Shown piece by piece: positions 31,282-39,622 of a DNA stretch of 64,000 nt. The notes beneath the pieces were generated by a model, which was given only the letters and a program-made list of their open reading frames with translations, ran no database searches and was not told the DNA's origin. Origin of the DNA: a virus. Each line of letters starts with the position of its first letter. Position 1 is the first letter of the stretch. The position numbers and the translations under genes were made by a program. The stretch covers positions 25,505 through 89,504 of the IMG/VR virus record IMGVR_UViG_3300009126_000274. One strand, given 5' to 3'.

Positions 31282-33773
31282 CCAAATAACTCCTCTAATG
31301 ATGCTTGTGGCTCTGTATGCCAACCCAATGGATTTAAAATATGCTCCAAGGGATCAACAAATGCCTTTTGAAAAATTAAATCATAATCAATATATTTTTC
31401 TAAACCAAATTCTGTAGGGAGTTTTGTAACAAATGCTATCGTATTTTCCTTTAAAGGATTAGGTTCTTTTAAATACAAAAACTTAATTTTATCTCCCTCT
31501 TGGATTTTTTCATATTTTAATCCTAAATCAAGTTTACCTAAATAATGATTATATAATAATCCACCCCTAACATGAATAGGAGTACCTTTACCATATATGT
31601 CTGCTGTACTTCTATATTTACTCATATTATTACAACCCCTAGGGAACGCAATTAGTTCTGCTGACTTAGTGAGAAAGTCCTTTTTGGCGTCTGCTACGTA
31701 GGTTTGTAAAGTATCTTGATCGCTAGTAAGTATTAAACGTACGGCCTCCCTTAGAGACTCTCTAATTACGCCAGGAGTGCTTGATCTCACTATCTCTAAA
31801 CCCATTACCTTTAATTTAGGGGCTTGTAACCGCAATCCTTCATCGTCATATACATTCAAAGCATAACGTTTCTTAGCTACAAATATGCCTTTGTCTGCTA
31901 TTATCTCCCTTTTAAAATCTATTTTCTTTTCAAAAGCATTAGTATAATTAGCTAACCTTTGCATTGCCTGATCTATTGCTGGTTCTATTTTCTCTGATGC
32001 CACCTTGTCTATTAAACTAATAACTTTTTGTCTAGACTTATCAGGGAAAAAGTTTTGAACCATATTGTCTAATGTAACATAACAAGAATCAGTATCACTA
32101 TAAAAAGAATAAGTTTTATCTTCTGTGCCACAGACTTTATTAACATACTTATCAATTTCCTTTGCTGTATCTCTAATTACTAATTGTCCTGTCATTGTAA
32201 TACCTTCTGCAATTCTATCATCATAGAATCTAAAGTATTGGTTTGCCAGGGCACCATATAAACTATTTAATTGGATCTTTCTTGCCATTTGGAAGTTATT
32301 ATATTTACTAACTTCATTCTCATAAACTTTAGCTCCTGTTTCTTGGAACTTCCTCTGAGAATCTTGCATAAGTCTTTTATATCTTAATCTATCATTAAAA
32401 AACTTCTGTACTATCTCAGGAAACAGGCCTTGCTTTTCTCTTGTGTAACAAGATCCATTAGCTGCCATAGCGTAATTCTTTTCTTTTAATTTGTCTAACT
32501 TATACCTATCTAACAAATCATCTACTTTTACTTCATATTGAAAACCAGGAACAATAGTTTCTGGACTCATATTGTATTGCATAAGTATAGAAGGATATAG
32601 ACTTGTGGCATCAAAACTAGCCACCCAATCATAGCCACCTGGTACAGGCTCTTGTACATAAGCCCCTTCGATTGTTCTCTCTTTCCTACCACCACCCTGA
32701 TGTAAGACAATTTTCTTCTCCCACAAATGATTATATAATAAACTATCCCAAGTTCTAACTGCAGAATATACATCGTTATAATTACATTTAGCATCGTATG
32801 CCATTGTAACTGCCAGTTCAATAAGTTTCATCTTATCTTCTAACTCATCAACAAGAACTGTATCAATAATATTATACTCTACAAATCTATTCCAATCTTT
32901 TTCATAAAACTCTTTAAATGTCTCATAACCGCTTTCAAGTTTGTTTTTACCTAACTCTGTTTCAGCAATAAAATCTAATCTATAAGATTCCCTAGTAACA
33001 TAAGTAAATTTTCTATACAAATCTAAATAGTCTAAATTTGCAACACCTGTTATTTCATATGCTGTCACTTCTTTTTGCATAAACCTAACTTTTCTTTTAT
33101 TAACCAAGCCAAATGGAGAAAATCTTTTATGCTCTCCTTCTCCTAATATTCTCTCTGTTCTGGATAGTAAATATGGTATATCAAATAAATTACTATTCCA
33201 ACCTGTAATAATATCTGGACAGTTTTCTTCCCACCACTCTAAAAAGGTTTTAAGAAGATTATATTCGTCTGTACAATTAATATAATCTATATCATAATCT
33301 GCTACTTCTGCTGATGGTGTAAACTCCCCAAGTCCGAAAGTTGTTATCTTCTTGGTGTTGTTGTTTTGAAGTGTGATAACTAAAACTTTCTCGCTTGGAG
33401 AGTCTACGTTAGGAAATCCACCCTCTGATGTTGTTTCAATATCAATAGAGTAGATAGCCATTTTTTTAGCATCCCATTCGATATCTCCAGGATACTTTTC
33501 TGTTATGTATTGATAGGCATAATAGTTCTGTCCAAATATTGGAAAATTAGAAACGTCTTTATACCTATTAAAAAATTCTGTTGCTTCTTTATTAGAATCA
33601 AATTGTATAGGAGATACGGTCTCTCCATAAATGCTTTTGTATTCTGAGGGTTTGTCTGATTTGACAAATAGGGTGGGTCTAAAATTATGTCGTGATGTAA
33701 AACGTTCGCCGTTCTTTACTCCGCGAACTAGAATTTTGTCACCATAGTGACGTGCATAAGTATAAAAATTCAT
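31278..33773 (-). CDS. 43: Family B DNA polymerase (T4 gp43-like)
   Basis: 831 residues (T4 has 898). The 3'-5' exonuclease domain shows Exo I YSIDIETTSEGG near residue 108 and Exo II NSNLFDIPYL. The polymerase domain shows motif A DATSLYPSIL, motif B KIQLNSLYGALAN and motif C YSDTDSCYV. It replicates the phage genome with gp45, gp44, gp62, gp41 and gp61, all encoded here. Its own promoter lies 30 nt upstream. Confidence 0.97.
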   Translation of the reverse strand: MNFYTYARHYGDKILVRGVKNGERFTSRHNFRPTLFVKSDKPSEYKSIYGETVSPIQFDSNKEATEFFNRYKDVSNFPIFGQNYYAYQYITEKYPGDIEWDAKKMAIYSIDIETTSEGGFPNVDSPSEKVLVITLQNNNTKKITTFGLGEFTPSAEVADYDIDYINCTDEYNLLKTFLEWWEENCPDIITGWNSNLFDIPYLLSRTERILGEGEHKRFSPFGLVNKRKVRFMQKEVTAYEITGVANLDYLDLYRKFTYVTRESYRLDFIAETELGKNKLESGYETFKEFYEKDWNRFVEYNIIDTVLVDELEDKMKLIELAVTMAYDAKCNYNDVYSAVRTWDSLLYNHLWEKKIVLHQGGGRKERTIEGAYVQEPVPGGYDWVASFDATSLYPSILMQYNMSPETIVPGFQYEVKVDDLLDRYKLDKLKEKNYAMAANGSCYTREKQGLFPEIVQKFFNDRLRYKRLMQDSQRKFQETGAKVYENEVSKYNNFQMARKIQLNSLYGALANQYFRFYDDRIAEGITMTGQLVIRDTAKEIDKYVNKVCGTEDKTYSFYSDTDSCYVTLDNMVQNFFPDKSRQKVISLIDKVASEKIEPAIDQAMQRLANYTNAFEKKIDFKREIIADKGIFVAKKRYALNVYDDEGLRLQAPKLKVMGLEIVRSSTPGVIRESLREAVRLILTSDQDTLQTYVADAKKDFLTKSAELIAFPRGCNNMSKYRSTADIYGKGTPIHVRGGLLYNHYLGKLDLGLKYEKIQEGDKIKFLYLKEPNPLKENTIAFVTKLPTEFGLEKYIDYDLIFQKAFVDPLEHILNPLGWHTEPQASLEELFG

Positions 33774-33802
33774 TATATATCCAACACCATAATATACTAC
33801 AC

Positions 33803-33831
33803 ATTATAGACTCTTACGAACCTATAATCAA
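33803..33831 (-). promoter_or_regulatory. Sigma70-like early promoter for DNA polymerase
   Basis: TTGATT, 17 bp, TATAAT on the minus strand, with GGTTCG in the spacer and GAGTC before the -10. The leader before the gp43 ATG would be ~23 nt. Confidence 0.78.
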
Positions 33832-34284
33832 CTAATCTTCTTTAAAAAAGGTACGATTAATTAAATGTTCTTCTGCTATTTCTTGTTTTGAACGTCCATG
33901 ATATTTGACTGCATGATGTGTCTCAATCATATACTCATTTACGTTATGCCTATATTTAATAGGTTCAACCGGCGCACCATTAGCATCTGTTCCGCCTTCT
34001 GTTTCTTTTATAGTAATAAACTCACCGAGGATTCTTCCATATTTACCTTTTCCATCAAGCCTCGTTTTGAGTATAGCTCCATTCTTGAGTTGGTCTTTAA
34101 GGAATTCTTTAGCCATGAGTCCGAACTTTTTCTCGTCGAGGTCACGGGTCCTACTCTCGGGAGTATCAATCCCATACAAACGTACTCTCTGCTTTTTGAG
34201 CCAGACACCGAAACCGAGGTCGATATCAACATCTACTGTATCTCCGTCTACTACTCTTACAATTTTACTTCTATATTCGTACAC
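33832..34284 (-). CDS. Thermonuclease-like (SNase family) nuclease
   Basis: 150 residues. RVVDGDTVDVDIDLGFGVW and RVRLYGIDTPESR match the micrococcal nuclease core with its Asp and Arg active-site residues, and GKYGRILGE matches the later conserved block. No signal peptide, so it probably acts inside the cell, perhaps on host DNA or RNA. A late-type box lies inside the preceding gene at 34317-34324. Confidence 0.88.
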   Translation of the reverse strand: MYEYRSKIVRVVDGDTVDVDIDLGFGVWLKKQRVRLYGIDTPESRTRDLDEKKFGLMAKEFLKDQLKNGAILKTRLDGKGKYGRILGEFITIKETEGGTDANGAPVEPIKYRHNVNEYMIETHHAVKYHGRSKQEIAEEHLINRTFFKED

Positions 34285-34623
34285 TTAATTCTTAGTTATT
34301 TCGTTTAGTACCTTTTTATTTATAAAGTCTGGTTGTATAAGACCAGATCCAAACTTAGAATTATAAGCATTTAATAAATTTTTATCAGGATCGTAAACTG
34401 AAATTATATGATTAGGAAATATAGGAACTTTGTGCTGTTTTGCAAAGGGAGCGTAAGGAGCTAGGCCTACACCAAACTCATCTTCACTACCTGGTTTAGG
34501 CATCATTAGGATAACTGCTGGTTTCTCTACAAGTAAAAATGCTTTACCATCTATTTCTGTATCTGAAACCTGCCCTATAATGTCCTCACCTGAGGTTAGT
34601 TTAATAATCTGAACGTTTGCCAT
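34285..34623 (-). CDS. Sm-like (LSm-fold) small protein
   Basis: 112 residues. VQIIKLTSGEDIIGQVSDTE is the Sm1-like pattern of a beta-barrel strand pair, followed by hydrophobic strands and YAPFAKQHKVPIFPNHIISV. A second protein with the same start (VKLMDGSTLVGKIS) is encoded at 61.3-61.7 kb. LSm proteins bind RNA as rings, so an RNA-regulatory role is plausible, but the match is by pattern only. Confidence 0.55.
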   Translation of the reverse strand: MANVQIIKLTSGEDIIGQVSDTEIDGKAFLLVEKPAVILMMPKPGSEDEFGVGLAPYAPFAKQHKVPIFPNHIISVYDPDKNLLNAYNSKFGSGLIQPDFINKKVLNEITKN

Positions 34624-34638
34624 GCTCCTTCTCCTGCA

Positions 34639-35097
34639 TTATTTAGTTTTTATTTCAATTGATTTAGGCTTTTTGGCCTCTGGTATTTCATTTACCAAAG
34701 ATACTGTCAAAACCCCGTCTTTTAACTTGGCACCTTTTACTACTACGGTGTCAGCCAAAGACCAGGAGCGCGTGAATTTACGTTCAGCTATTCCTTTGTG
34801 TATAAAGTTGTCAGGTGTGCCGTCTATGCAGCCCTGAAGTTGATCTCCCTTAATAGTAAGTGTTCCATCCTCTACTGTAACATCTAGATCTTCTTCTTTG
34901 AAACCAGCAAGTGCTAGTTGTATTTCAAATTTCTCGTCATCTATTTTTTGAATGTTAAAAGGTGGAAAGTTATTATTTACCGGCTCAAAGTCCTTTTGAA
35001 GTAAATCAAAGACTCTGTTGAATCCGATAAATTGTCTTTCTATTTGTGGGAAGGTGTGGACGAAATTGTCCCAATTCGCTGTGGTTAGTTTTACCAT
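34639..35097 (-). CDS. Small heat-shock protein, Hsp20/alpha-crystallin family
   Basis: 152 residues. An N-terminal amphipathic arm is followed by the alpha-crystallin domain with LALAGFKEEDLDVTVEDGTL and LADTVVVKGAKLKDGVLTVS, then a short tail ending SIEIKTK. IbpA-like. Such proteins are common in marine T4-like phages and hold unfolding proteins, perhaps virion proteins. A terminator precedes it and AAGGAG lies before the ATG. Confidence 0.93.
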   Translation of the reverse strand: MVKLTTANWDNFVHTFPQIERQFIGFNRVFDLLQKDFEPVNNNFPPFNIQKIDDEKFEIQLALAGFKEEDLDVTVEDGTLTIKGDQLQGCIDGTPDNFIHKGIAERKFTRSWSLADTVVVKGAKLKDGVLTVSLVNEIPEAKKPKSIEIKTK

Positions 35098-35119
35098 TGT
35101 TTTCTCCTTATTAAGCGAG

Positions 35120-35242
35120 TTAAAAAATGGACACCCTTTCGGCGTGTCCTCTTAGGATGATCAGGGGGTGCAGTTTCAAAGTCTTTAGCGTTAAAACTAA
35201 TTCATCTTCAGTTTTCCCCCCATCACAAACTGCTGGTCTCAT
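35120..35242 (-). CDS. Possible small protein, 40 aa, ending in the terminator
   Basis: An ATG at 35242 (overlapping a TGA) opens MRPAVCDGGKTEDELVLTLK and then TLKLHPLIILRGHAERVSIF, stopping just after the terminator hairpin. The first half looks protein-like, but the last residues are forced by the hairpin. Codons such as GGG and CCC are unusual here. It may instead be part of a non-coding late transcript. Confidence 0.3.
   Translation of the reverse strand: MRPAVCDGGKTEDELVLTLKTLKLHPLIILRGHAERVSIF
35122..35149 (-). terminator. Rho-independent terminator
   Basis: On the minus strand GGACAC-GCCGAAAGG-GTGTCC forms a six-base-pair stem capped by a GAAA-type loop with two extra GC pairs, followed by ATTTTTTAA. 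It separates the oxygenase gene (and a late box) from hsp20. Confidence 0.8.
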
Positions 35243-35306
35243 TTCAATCCATCCAGTAGCGCCTGTTTAACCAAGCATTCCTGCGTTGTTTTTCGACTTC
35301 GCATTT

Positions 35307-35975
35307 TTATTTATACGCAGAAGAATTTCTAGACACCATTTTATCCCTAATTTGGTCCTCTATGGGTAAATTTCTGAACCATAAGTTCATTGCGTACTTC
35401 TCTCCTGCTAATACCGGTTGTGCTTGATGCATTGTTTTAGGATCAGGAACCTGTGTTCCTATGACTGTATTGCTAAATACCACACATCTACCTGCTTTGG
35501 GTTTGACCCCCTTACCTAACTCTGTAAATACTGTGGCACCACCATCTGTCACATCATTACAATATAAAAGAACCGTTGCTACTCTATTTCCTTTTGTTCC
35601 ATGTGGTCCTGTGTGGGCTCGTTCTGTATTTATAGGAAAAGCATCTAAGTGGGCATCATATTCCTCTCCTAATTCGTAATGTAATGCTTGCACATTTTCT
35701 GCTTGTGTGTGATGTAATTGTGTTAATTGAGATGCTCTCAATAAAAAGTGAACGGCTGTTACGCTTTTCCTATAATCCAACCAGCCCATTTGATTTGTTC
35801 TTGCATAATGTTCGTAATCATCACCTTCCTTTCCTTGTGTGACTCTGCCACGAGTCCATTCAACATTATCTTCCATATCTTTTATCAGTTGCTTACATTC
35901 AGGCTTACTCATAAAATTATCCCAAACCATAATCGTTGGGTTGAATAAACTAATTACCTGTTTTAATTCTGCCAT
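35307..35975 (-). CDS. Prolyl 4-hydroxylase-like 2OG/Fe(II) oxygenase
   Basis: 222 residues. HYELGEEYDAHLDAF supplies HxD. VATVLLYCNDVTDGGATVF then PKAGRCVVFSNT and, near the C-terminus, TMHQAQPVLAGEKYAMNLWF give the distal His and the Lys that binds 2-oxoglutarate. All ligands are present. The family hydroxylates prolines or other residues. Start ATG 35975 has AGGTGG upstream. It overlaps the radical SAM gene. Confidence 0.85.
   Translation of the reverse strand: MAELKQVISLFNPTIMVWDNFMSKPECKQLIKDMEDNVEWTRGRVTQGKEGDDYEHYARTNQMGWLDYRKSVTAVHFLLRASQLTQLHHTQAENVQALHYELGEEYDAHLDAFPINTERAHTGPHGTKGNRVATVLLYCNDVTDGGATVFTELGKGVKPKAGRCVVFSNTVIGTQVPDPKTMHQAQPVLAGEKYAMNLWFRNLPIEDQIRDKMVSRNSSAYK
35308..35315 (-). 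promoter_or_regulatory. T4-type late promoter box
   Basis: TATAAATA on the minus strand overlapping the stop codon of the prolyl-hydroxylase gene. Only a ~155-bp stretch separates it from the terminator at 35122-35149, so it would drive a very short late transcript. Confidence 0.6.
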
Positions 35976-37263
35976 AAAATCCACCTAGTTCAGGAAAGGT
36001 TTTTATAAAATCTGTTCCCCTTCTCCTGTCATGTTCATCTACAAAGCTAACAAAATCGTTTCTTTGTACTTCTAATTCTTTTCCTTTAAATCTATTTGCT
36101 TTAATCCAATCAACTGTTCTTTTAAATTTCATTATTTCATAAGTTTGATATATATGATCGAAGTCTCGCATAGTTTCTAAACTATTGTCTAACATACTTA
36201 TAACATTATCGTCTGCAATCCTAGCAGTTAGGTGTAATGGTTCAACCATATTAGGCATATCTACTGTAATTAAATCACCATAAGTATTTTTCAATTCTGC
36301 TACTTTAAATATGAACTCATCAAAGTTAGGAATAGATAAGAAACAAAAAGTACACATGATTCCTACAGGTATGCCTGCTGCTAAAACTCTATGTAGGTTC
36401 TGTTCAAACCTATTCATTTTTAAACCATTCCTTATATACTCTGCTTGGTCGCCCCAGCTGTCTATACTGACATAACATTTTTGGCCAGGCAAATCTGCAA
36501 CTAACCTGATGTATTCTAAAACTCTCCTTTCAGTCACCATCAAATTTGTGCTTATTTCGAAAGATAAGTTCTCTTTAGGATGCTCTTTAACATACTCCAA
36601 TAGCTTAAACGTATTATTGTCTAATAAGGGTTCTCCACCCGTCAAGCGTATAGTATTTAGGTGTGGATATGCCTCAGGCAACCACTTCCAAAACTTCTTA
36701 ACGTCGGGGTTCTGTGAGGGTGCTAGAATGTCATTTCTTGTTTGATACTTATCGTGATTTGGCTTGCTTTTTAAGTCATATGTTCCATACTTGTCTAACT
36801 CCTTTTGCCATGTAGAACTCTTTCCTGCCCCACAATAACTACATGACATTTGACATTTATTAGTGAAACTAACCGTCAAATACCTTGGCCATACATCTTC
36901 CTCAGGAGGAATTGATGCTGTTTTTGCTATTAAGTCTGGATCGTCTTTTAAAAACTGTACAGCGAGCATTTGTCTGTCGCTAAAGTTTCCTGTTTTTTCT
37001 ATATTATAACAATAAGCGTCTTCTGCGGGTTTACCGCCTTCTAACATTTCTTGTCTTACTGCTTTGGTATAGGGTGTGTTGTGTAGATCGCTTTGTGAAG
37101 GGATTTTATGTTGGGGACAATGATAGCATGAATGCTTTAGTCCTTCTGCTAAACTCAATTCCAAATAATACCACTTTAATAAACAGAATCCTGGACCTAT
37201 CTCGTCCAAATCATTTTTTATTTTACTTAACCAGTATTCCTGATTATTTAATTTTCTTGCCAA
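35950..37263 (-). CDS. Radical SAM protein with twitch/SPASM-like region
   Basis: 437 residues. The radical SAM cluster motif is FTNKCQMSCSYCG near residue 137. IRLTGGEPLLDNNTF follows at ~210. An N-terminal Cys group (FCLLKW, SCYHCPQ) may bind an extra cluster, and the TIM barrel continues to ~340. These proteins often modify peptides. The neighbouring oxygenase overlaps its 3' end, so a joint modification pathway is conceivable but unproven. The likely start is TTG at 37263, inside the regA 3' end. Confidence 0.85.
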   Translation of the reverse strand: MARKLNNQEYWLSKIKNDLDEIGPGFCLLKWYYLELSLAEGLKHSCYHCPQHKIPSQSDLHNTPYTKAVRQEMLEGGKPAEDAYCYNIEKTGNFSDRQMLAVQFLKDDPDLIAKTASIPPEEDVWPRYLTVSFTNKCQMSCSYCGAGKSSTWQKELDKYGTYDLKSKPNHDKYQTRNDILAPSQNPDVKKFWKWLPEAYPHLNTIRLTGGEPLLDNNTFKLLEYVKEHPKENLSFEISTNLMVTERRVLEYIRLVADLPGQKCYVSIDSWGDQAEYIRNGLKMNRFEQNLHRVLAAGIPVGIMCTFCFLSIPNFDEFIFKVAELKNTYGDLITVDMPNMVEPLHLTARIADDNVISMLDNSLETMRDFDHIYQTYEIMKFKRTVDWIKANRFKGKELEVQRNDFVSFVDEHDRRRGTDFIKTFPELGGFYGRIKTGN

Positions 37264-37663
37264 TGTTGTATTTGGGGATCAATTCCCACTCACCTTTTTC
37301 TTTAAATGATATAATTTTTATCTGACTTAAAGGTGCAAATTCCTTTGGCTCTGTTATTAAAACTACTAAATCCCAATCGGATAGTAATTTAGCTATGGTG
37401 TTTCGTCTCTCTAAGTCGTTGTCTTGGAAGTCTGCCTCCTTGCCATCTAATGCAAACAATTCTTTAAAATGTGTTATAAAGTATCTGCCTTTCTTATGTA
37501 ATATATGGCACGACTGATAAAGGACTTTTTCTTTTTTCGAAGCAACACCTATTCGAGATAGGGTTTCCCTGACTTTCAGGAAATCTTCGGGGTCCTTCAA
37601 AGAAACTTCTAAGGGTGAATACCCAGGATAGTCAATGTTGAAGTAATTGTCTTGATCACTCAT
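37244..37663 (-). CDS. regA: Translational repressor RegA
   Basis: 139 residues (T4 RegA is 122). Strong resemblance across the protein: DPEDFLKVRETLSRIGVAS, VLYQSCHILHKKGRYFITHF, then ERRNTIAKLLSDWDLV, and C-terminal IISFKEKGEWELIPKYNIG. In T4 it binds ribosome sites of early mRNAs and shuts their translation, including gene 44. It lies between gp62 and gp43 as in T4. ATG at 37663 has AAAGG upstream; a late box occurs 46 nt further up. Confidence 0.95.
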   Translation of the reverse strand: MSDQDNYFNIDYPGYSPLEVSLKDPEDFLKVRETLSRIGVASKKEKVLYQSCHILHKKGRYFITHFKELFALDGKEADFQDNDLERRNTIAKLLSDWDLVVLITEPKEFAPLSQIKIISFKEKGEWELIPKYNIGKKIK

Positions 37664-37709
37664 TCTCAATACGCCTTTCGTGTATCATATAAATTATTAG
37701 GTTACCAAT

Positions 37710-37717
37710 TATTTATA
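37710..37717 (-). promoter_or_regulatory. T4-type late box ahead of regA
   Basis: TATAAATA on the minus strand overlapping the gp62 stop, 46 nt before the regA ATG. Could add late regA expression. Confidence 0.5.
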
Positions 37718-38177
37718 CTTTACCGCCTTTAGACGTATTAAGGTATAGTTTTATAACATCAATATCAGTGTCTGATAAAAGTCTTAAAGCTTCTTTTGCT
37801 TTATTAAAACTATATCCAAAAAAGCGCTGTATCGCGTCAATGTTCTCCTCTTCAGATTTTAACCACTTATTATATCTTTTTGCTTTTCGTACTACTTCTC
37901 TTAAGAAATCGTACTGCAATTTTTTATCTAGATGAGATCTAGAATTCATTTCATTGCCTGCAATAACTGTATCAGGCCCCATTCCCATAGCTCTATTTAC
38001 AATAAAAGCATTATATTCATTCTCAGTTCTCTCATCAACTATTAAATCTTCTTTACTAAAATTAATGGAATTCACAAAGTCAAAAGGAGAAATCTTCTTC
38101 AATTTCTCCTGGAATTGATCTTCAACGATCTCCTCTACGGGATCGCCAAACCCTTCTAATATTGCTTTATCAACCAT
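37713..38177 (-). CDS. 62: Clamp-loader small subunit (T4 gp62-like)
   Basis: 154 residues. PFDFVNSINFSKEDLIVDE and a central FIVNRAMGMGPDTV, then REVVRKAKRYNKWLKSEE match the short gp62 found in marine T4-like phages. Sequence divergence from T4 is large, but its place directly between gp44 and regA is the T4 order. With gp44 it loads the gp45 clamp. Confidence 0.88.
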   Translation of the reverse strand: MVDKAILEGFGDPVEEIVEDQFQEKLKKISPFDFVNSINFSKEDLIVDERTENEYNAFIVNRAMGMGPDTVIAGNEMNSRSHLDKKLQYDFLREVVRKAKRYNKWLKSEEENIDAIQRFFGYSFNKAKEALRLLSDTDIDVIKLYLNTSKGGKV

Positions 38178-38251
38178 ACTACTAATTTATAAGTGAAATA
38201 AGCTAATCCACCTATAAAAAACCAAATTGTAAAATTATAAAAAAATTCCAT
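38156..38251 (-). CDS. Micro membrane protein, 31 aa
   Basis: ATG at 38251 overlaps the stop of the small lipoprotein gene (TAATG). It encodes one aromatic-rich transmembrane helix (FFYNFTIWFFIGGLAYFTY) and ends within the first codons of gp62. Its position, coupled to the small lipoprotein gene, suggests the two act together in the envelope, but this is inference. Confidence 0.5.
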   Translation of the reverse strand: MEFFYNFTIWFFIGGLAYFTYKLVVWLIKQY

Positions 38252-38430
38252 TAATCAAATAAAGTTTCTGCTCTACAGACATTATTCCTTCTGCAAATTT
38301 CTAAATTGTGTTGAAATACTACTGGCTCAACCCACTCAAAACGGGGCATACCTTCTTCGTACCAATAAGGAACATAATCTGTCGTACTACACCCTACTAG
38401 GAATGTTATCATTAGCAAATATCTAGTCAT
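38251..38430 (-). CDS. Small lipoprotein, 59 aa
   Basis: The N-terminus RYLLMITFLVGCSTTDY has a short hydrophobic core and a lipobox LVGC, so Cys14 would be lipidated. The mature peptide is ~46 residues and carries two more Cys (ICRRNNVC). It is embedded in the replication gene cluster, between the RHH gene and gp62, and coupled to a membrane peptide. It might alter the host envelope early, for example in superinfection exclusion; nothing more can be shown. Confidence 0.6.
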   Translation of the reverse strand: MTRYLLMITFLVGCSTTDYVPYWYEEGMPRFEWVEPVVFQHNLEICRRNNVCRAETLFD

Positions 38431-38448
38431 TTTGTTTCTCTCTTTCCT

Positions 38449-38622
38449 CTAATTAAATCCAAAATCATTCTCTTTACTCTCTCTGTAACTTTCGAGCAAA
38501 AGCTCTGTTATAGAAATTTTACGTTTTTTGGCTTCTGCCTTTAATTCCTTTTTTAACTCCTCAGGAACACGAATGTCTATTCTGGCAGTTGCCTTTCCTG
38601 CTTCATTATAATCTTTTGTCAT
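38449..38622 (-). CDS. Ribbon-helix-helix DNA-binding protein
   Basis: 57 residues from the ATG at 38622. ARIDIRVPEELKKELKAEA then KRKISITELLLESYRES is the Arc/MetJ/CopG-type strand-helix-helix. It probably dimerises and represses promoters. The start overlaps the gp44 stop. Confidence 0.75.
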   Translation of the reverse strand: MTKDYNEAGKATARIDIRVPEELKKELKAEAKKRKISITELLLESYRESKENDFGFN

Positions 38623-39563
38623 GCAAACTCCACATTTGCCATAATTTCTGTCAAACATGCAGTAAGGTTAATTTCCTGATCTGCCACAAATGCCGCTTTA
38701 TACTGATAATCGGCTATTAACAGAACTAGCTGTGGAATTGACTTAATCTCAGGTAATAGAATATCATATATCTGTCTAAATATACCCTGAGGGTCAGTAT
38801 CCACATTATTGGCTACCCACTGCCTCATCTTCTTCCAATTCTTCTCCCTTAGGCTCTCTATGAGCTGCTTAGCGTTGATTTCTTGGAAGTTACTTAATAC
38901 ACCCTCATCTATTTTTCCTGCTACGGAGTACCTTTGTAGCTCATTTATGACCCTTCTATAGTCAGGAAAATACTTCATTAGGAGCTCCGCTAACACTTTC
39001 TCAGAGTAGTCTATTCCTTCATTACTAAGGATATACTGCATCCTTTGTAAGAACTTAGCAGCGAGCTGAGGACGATCTGAGGGTGCTATCTTAAAGTCCA
39101 CTACCGTTGTTCTACTATGTAACGGTGTTATAATCCTATTTATATAGTTACAAGTAAATATGAACCTACAATTCGACGAAAACGTTTCTATAAACGCCCG
39201 TAATGCTGGTTGAACACTCTCTCTGTTCAAATAGTCAGCCTCATCAAGTATAACTACCTTGGTTTTACCCTCAAAGGATACTGCTGATGCAAAGTTGCGT
39301 ATCTTAGTTCTAAGTGTATCTATTTGTCTACCCTCATCACTACCATTAATAATAATGTAGTCACATCCTAGTTCTTCACATAATGCACGCGCGAGGGTTG
39401 TTTTGCCTGTACCTGCTGATCCAGACAATAGTAAGTTAGGTATCTCCTTTTTAGTAATAAACTGCTGAAATGTAGTTTTTACTTCATCAGGCAATATACA
39501 GTCCTCTATACTATGTGGACGATATTTTTCTACCCATAAAAATTGTTGTGGTTCCATATTCAT
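38619..39563 (-). CDS. 44: Clamp-loader large subunit (T4 gp44-like AAA+)
   Basis: 314 residues (T4 gp44 is 319). WVEKYRPHSIEDCILP, Walker A SGSAGTGKTTLARAL, Walker B VVILDEADYL, sensor IFTCNYINRI and SRTTVVDF are all present. It forms the clamp loader with gp62. The ribosome site lies in a 20-nt leader block that recurs ahead of uvsW, which may be a regulatory target. An in-frame ATG two codons later is also possible. Confidence 0.95.
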   Translation of the reverse strand: MNMEPQQFLWVEKYRPHSIEDCILPDEVKTTFQQFITKKEIPNLLLSGSAGTGKTTLARALCEELGCDYIIINGSDEGRQIDTLRTKIRNFASAVSFEGKTKVVILDEADYLNRESVQPALRAFIETFSSNCRFIFTCNYINRIITPLHSRTTVVDFKIAPSDRPQLAAKFLQRMQYILSNEGIDYSEKVLAELLMKYFPDYRRVINELQRYSVAGKIDEGVLSNFQEINAKQLIESLREKNWKKMRQWVANNVDTDPQGIFRQIYDILLPEIKSIPQLVLLIADYQYKAAFVADQEINLTACLTEIMANVEFA

Positions 39564-39564
39564 T

Positions 39565-39620
39565 TTATCAGAAACTTTTTTTGCTCCAAAATATCTTCGA
39601 TTTTTTTCCGTCGAAAAAAG
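39565..39620 (-). promoter_or_regulatory. gp44 leader with hairpin and shared 20-nt block
   Basis: After the upstream stop, TTTTTTC-GACG-GAAAAAA forms a small A/T hairpin, then the block TTTTGGAGCAAAAAAAGTTT (39591-39572) with the GGAG ribosome site, then CTGATAAAATG. The same 20 bases precede uvsW. In T4 the gp44 site is bound by RegA, which is encoded here, so a translational operator is a fair guess. Confidence 0.5.
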
Positions 39621-39622
39621 GT

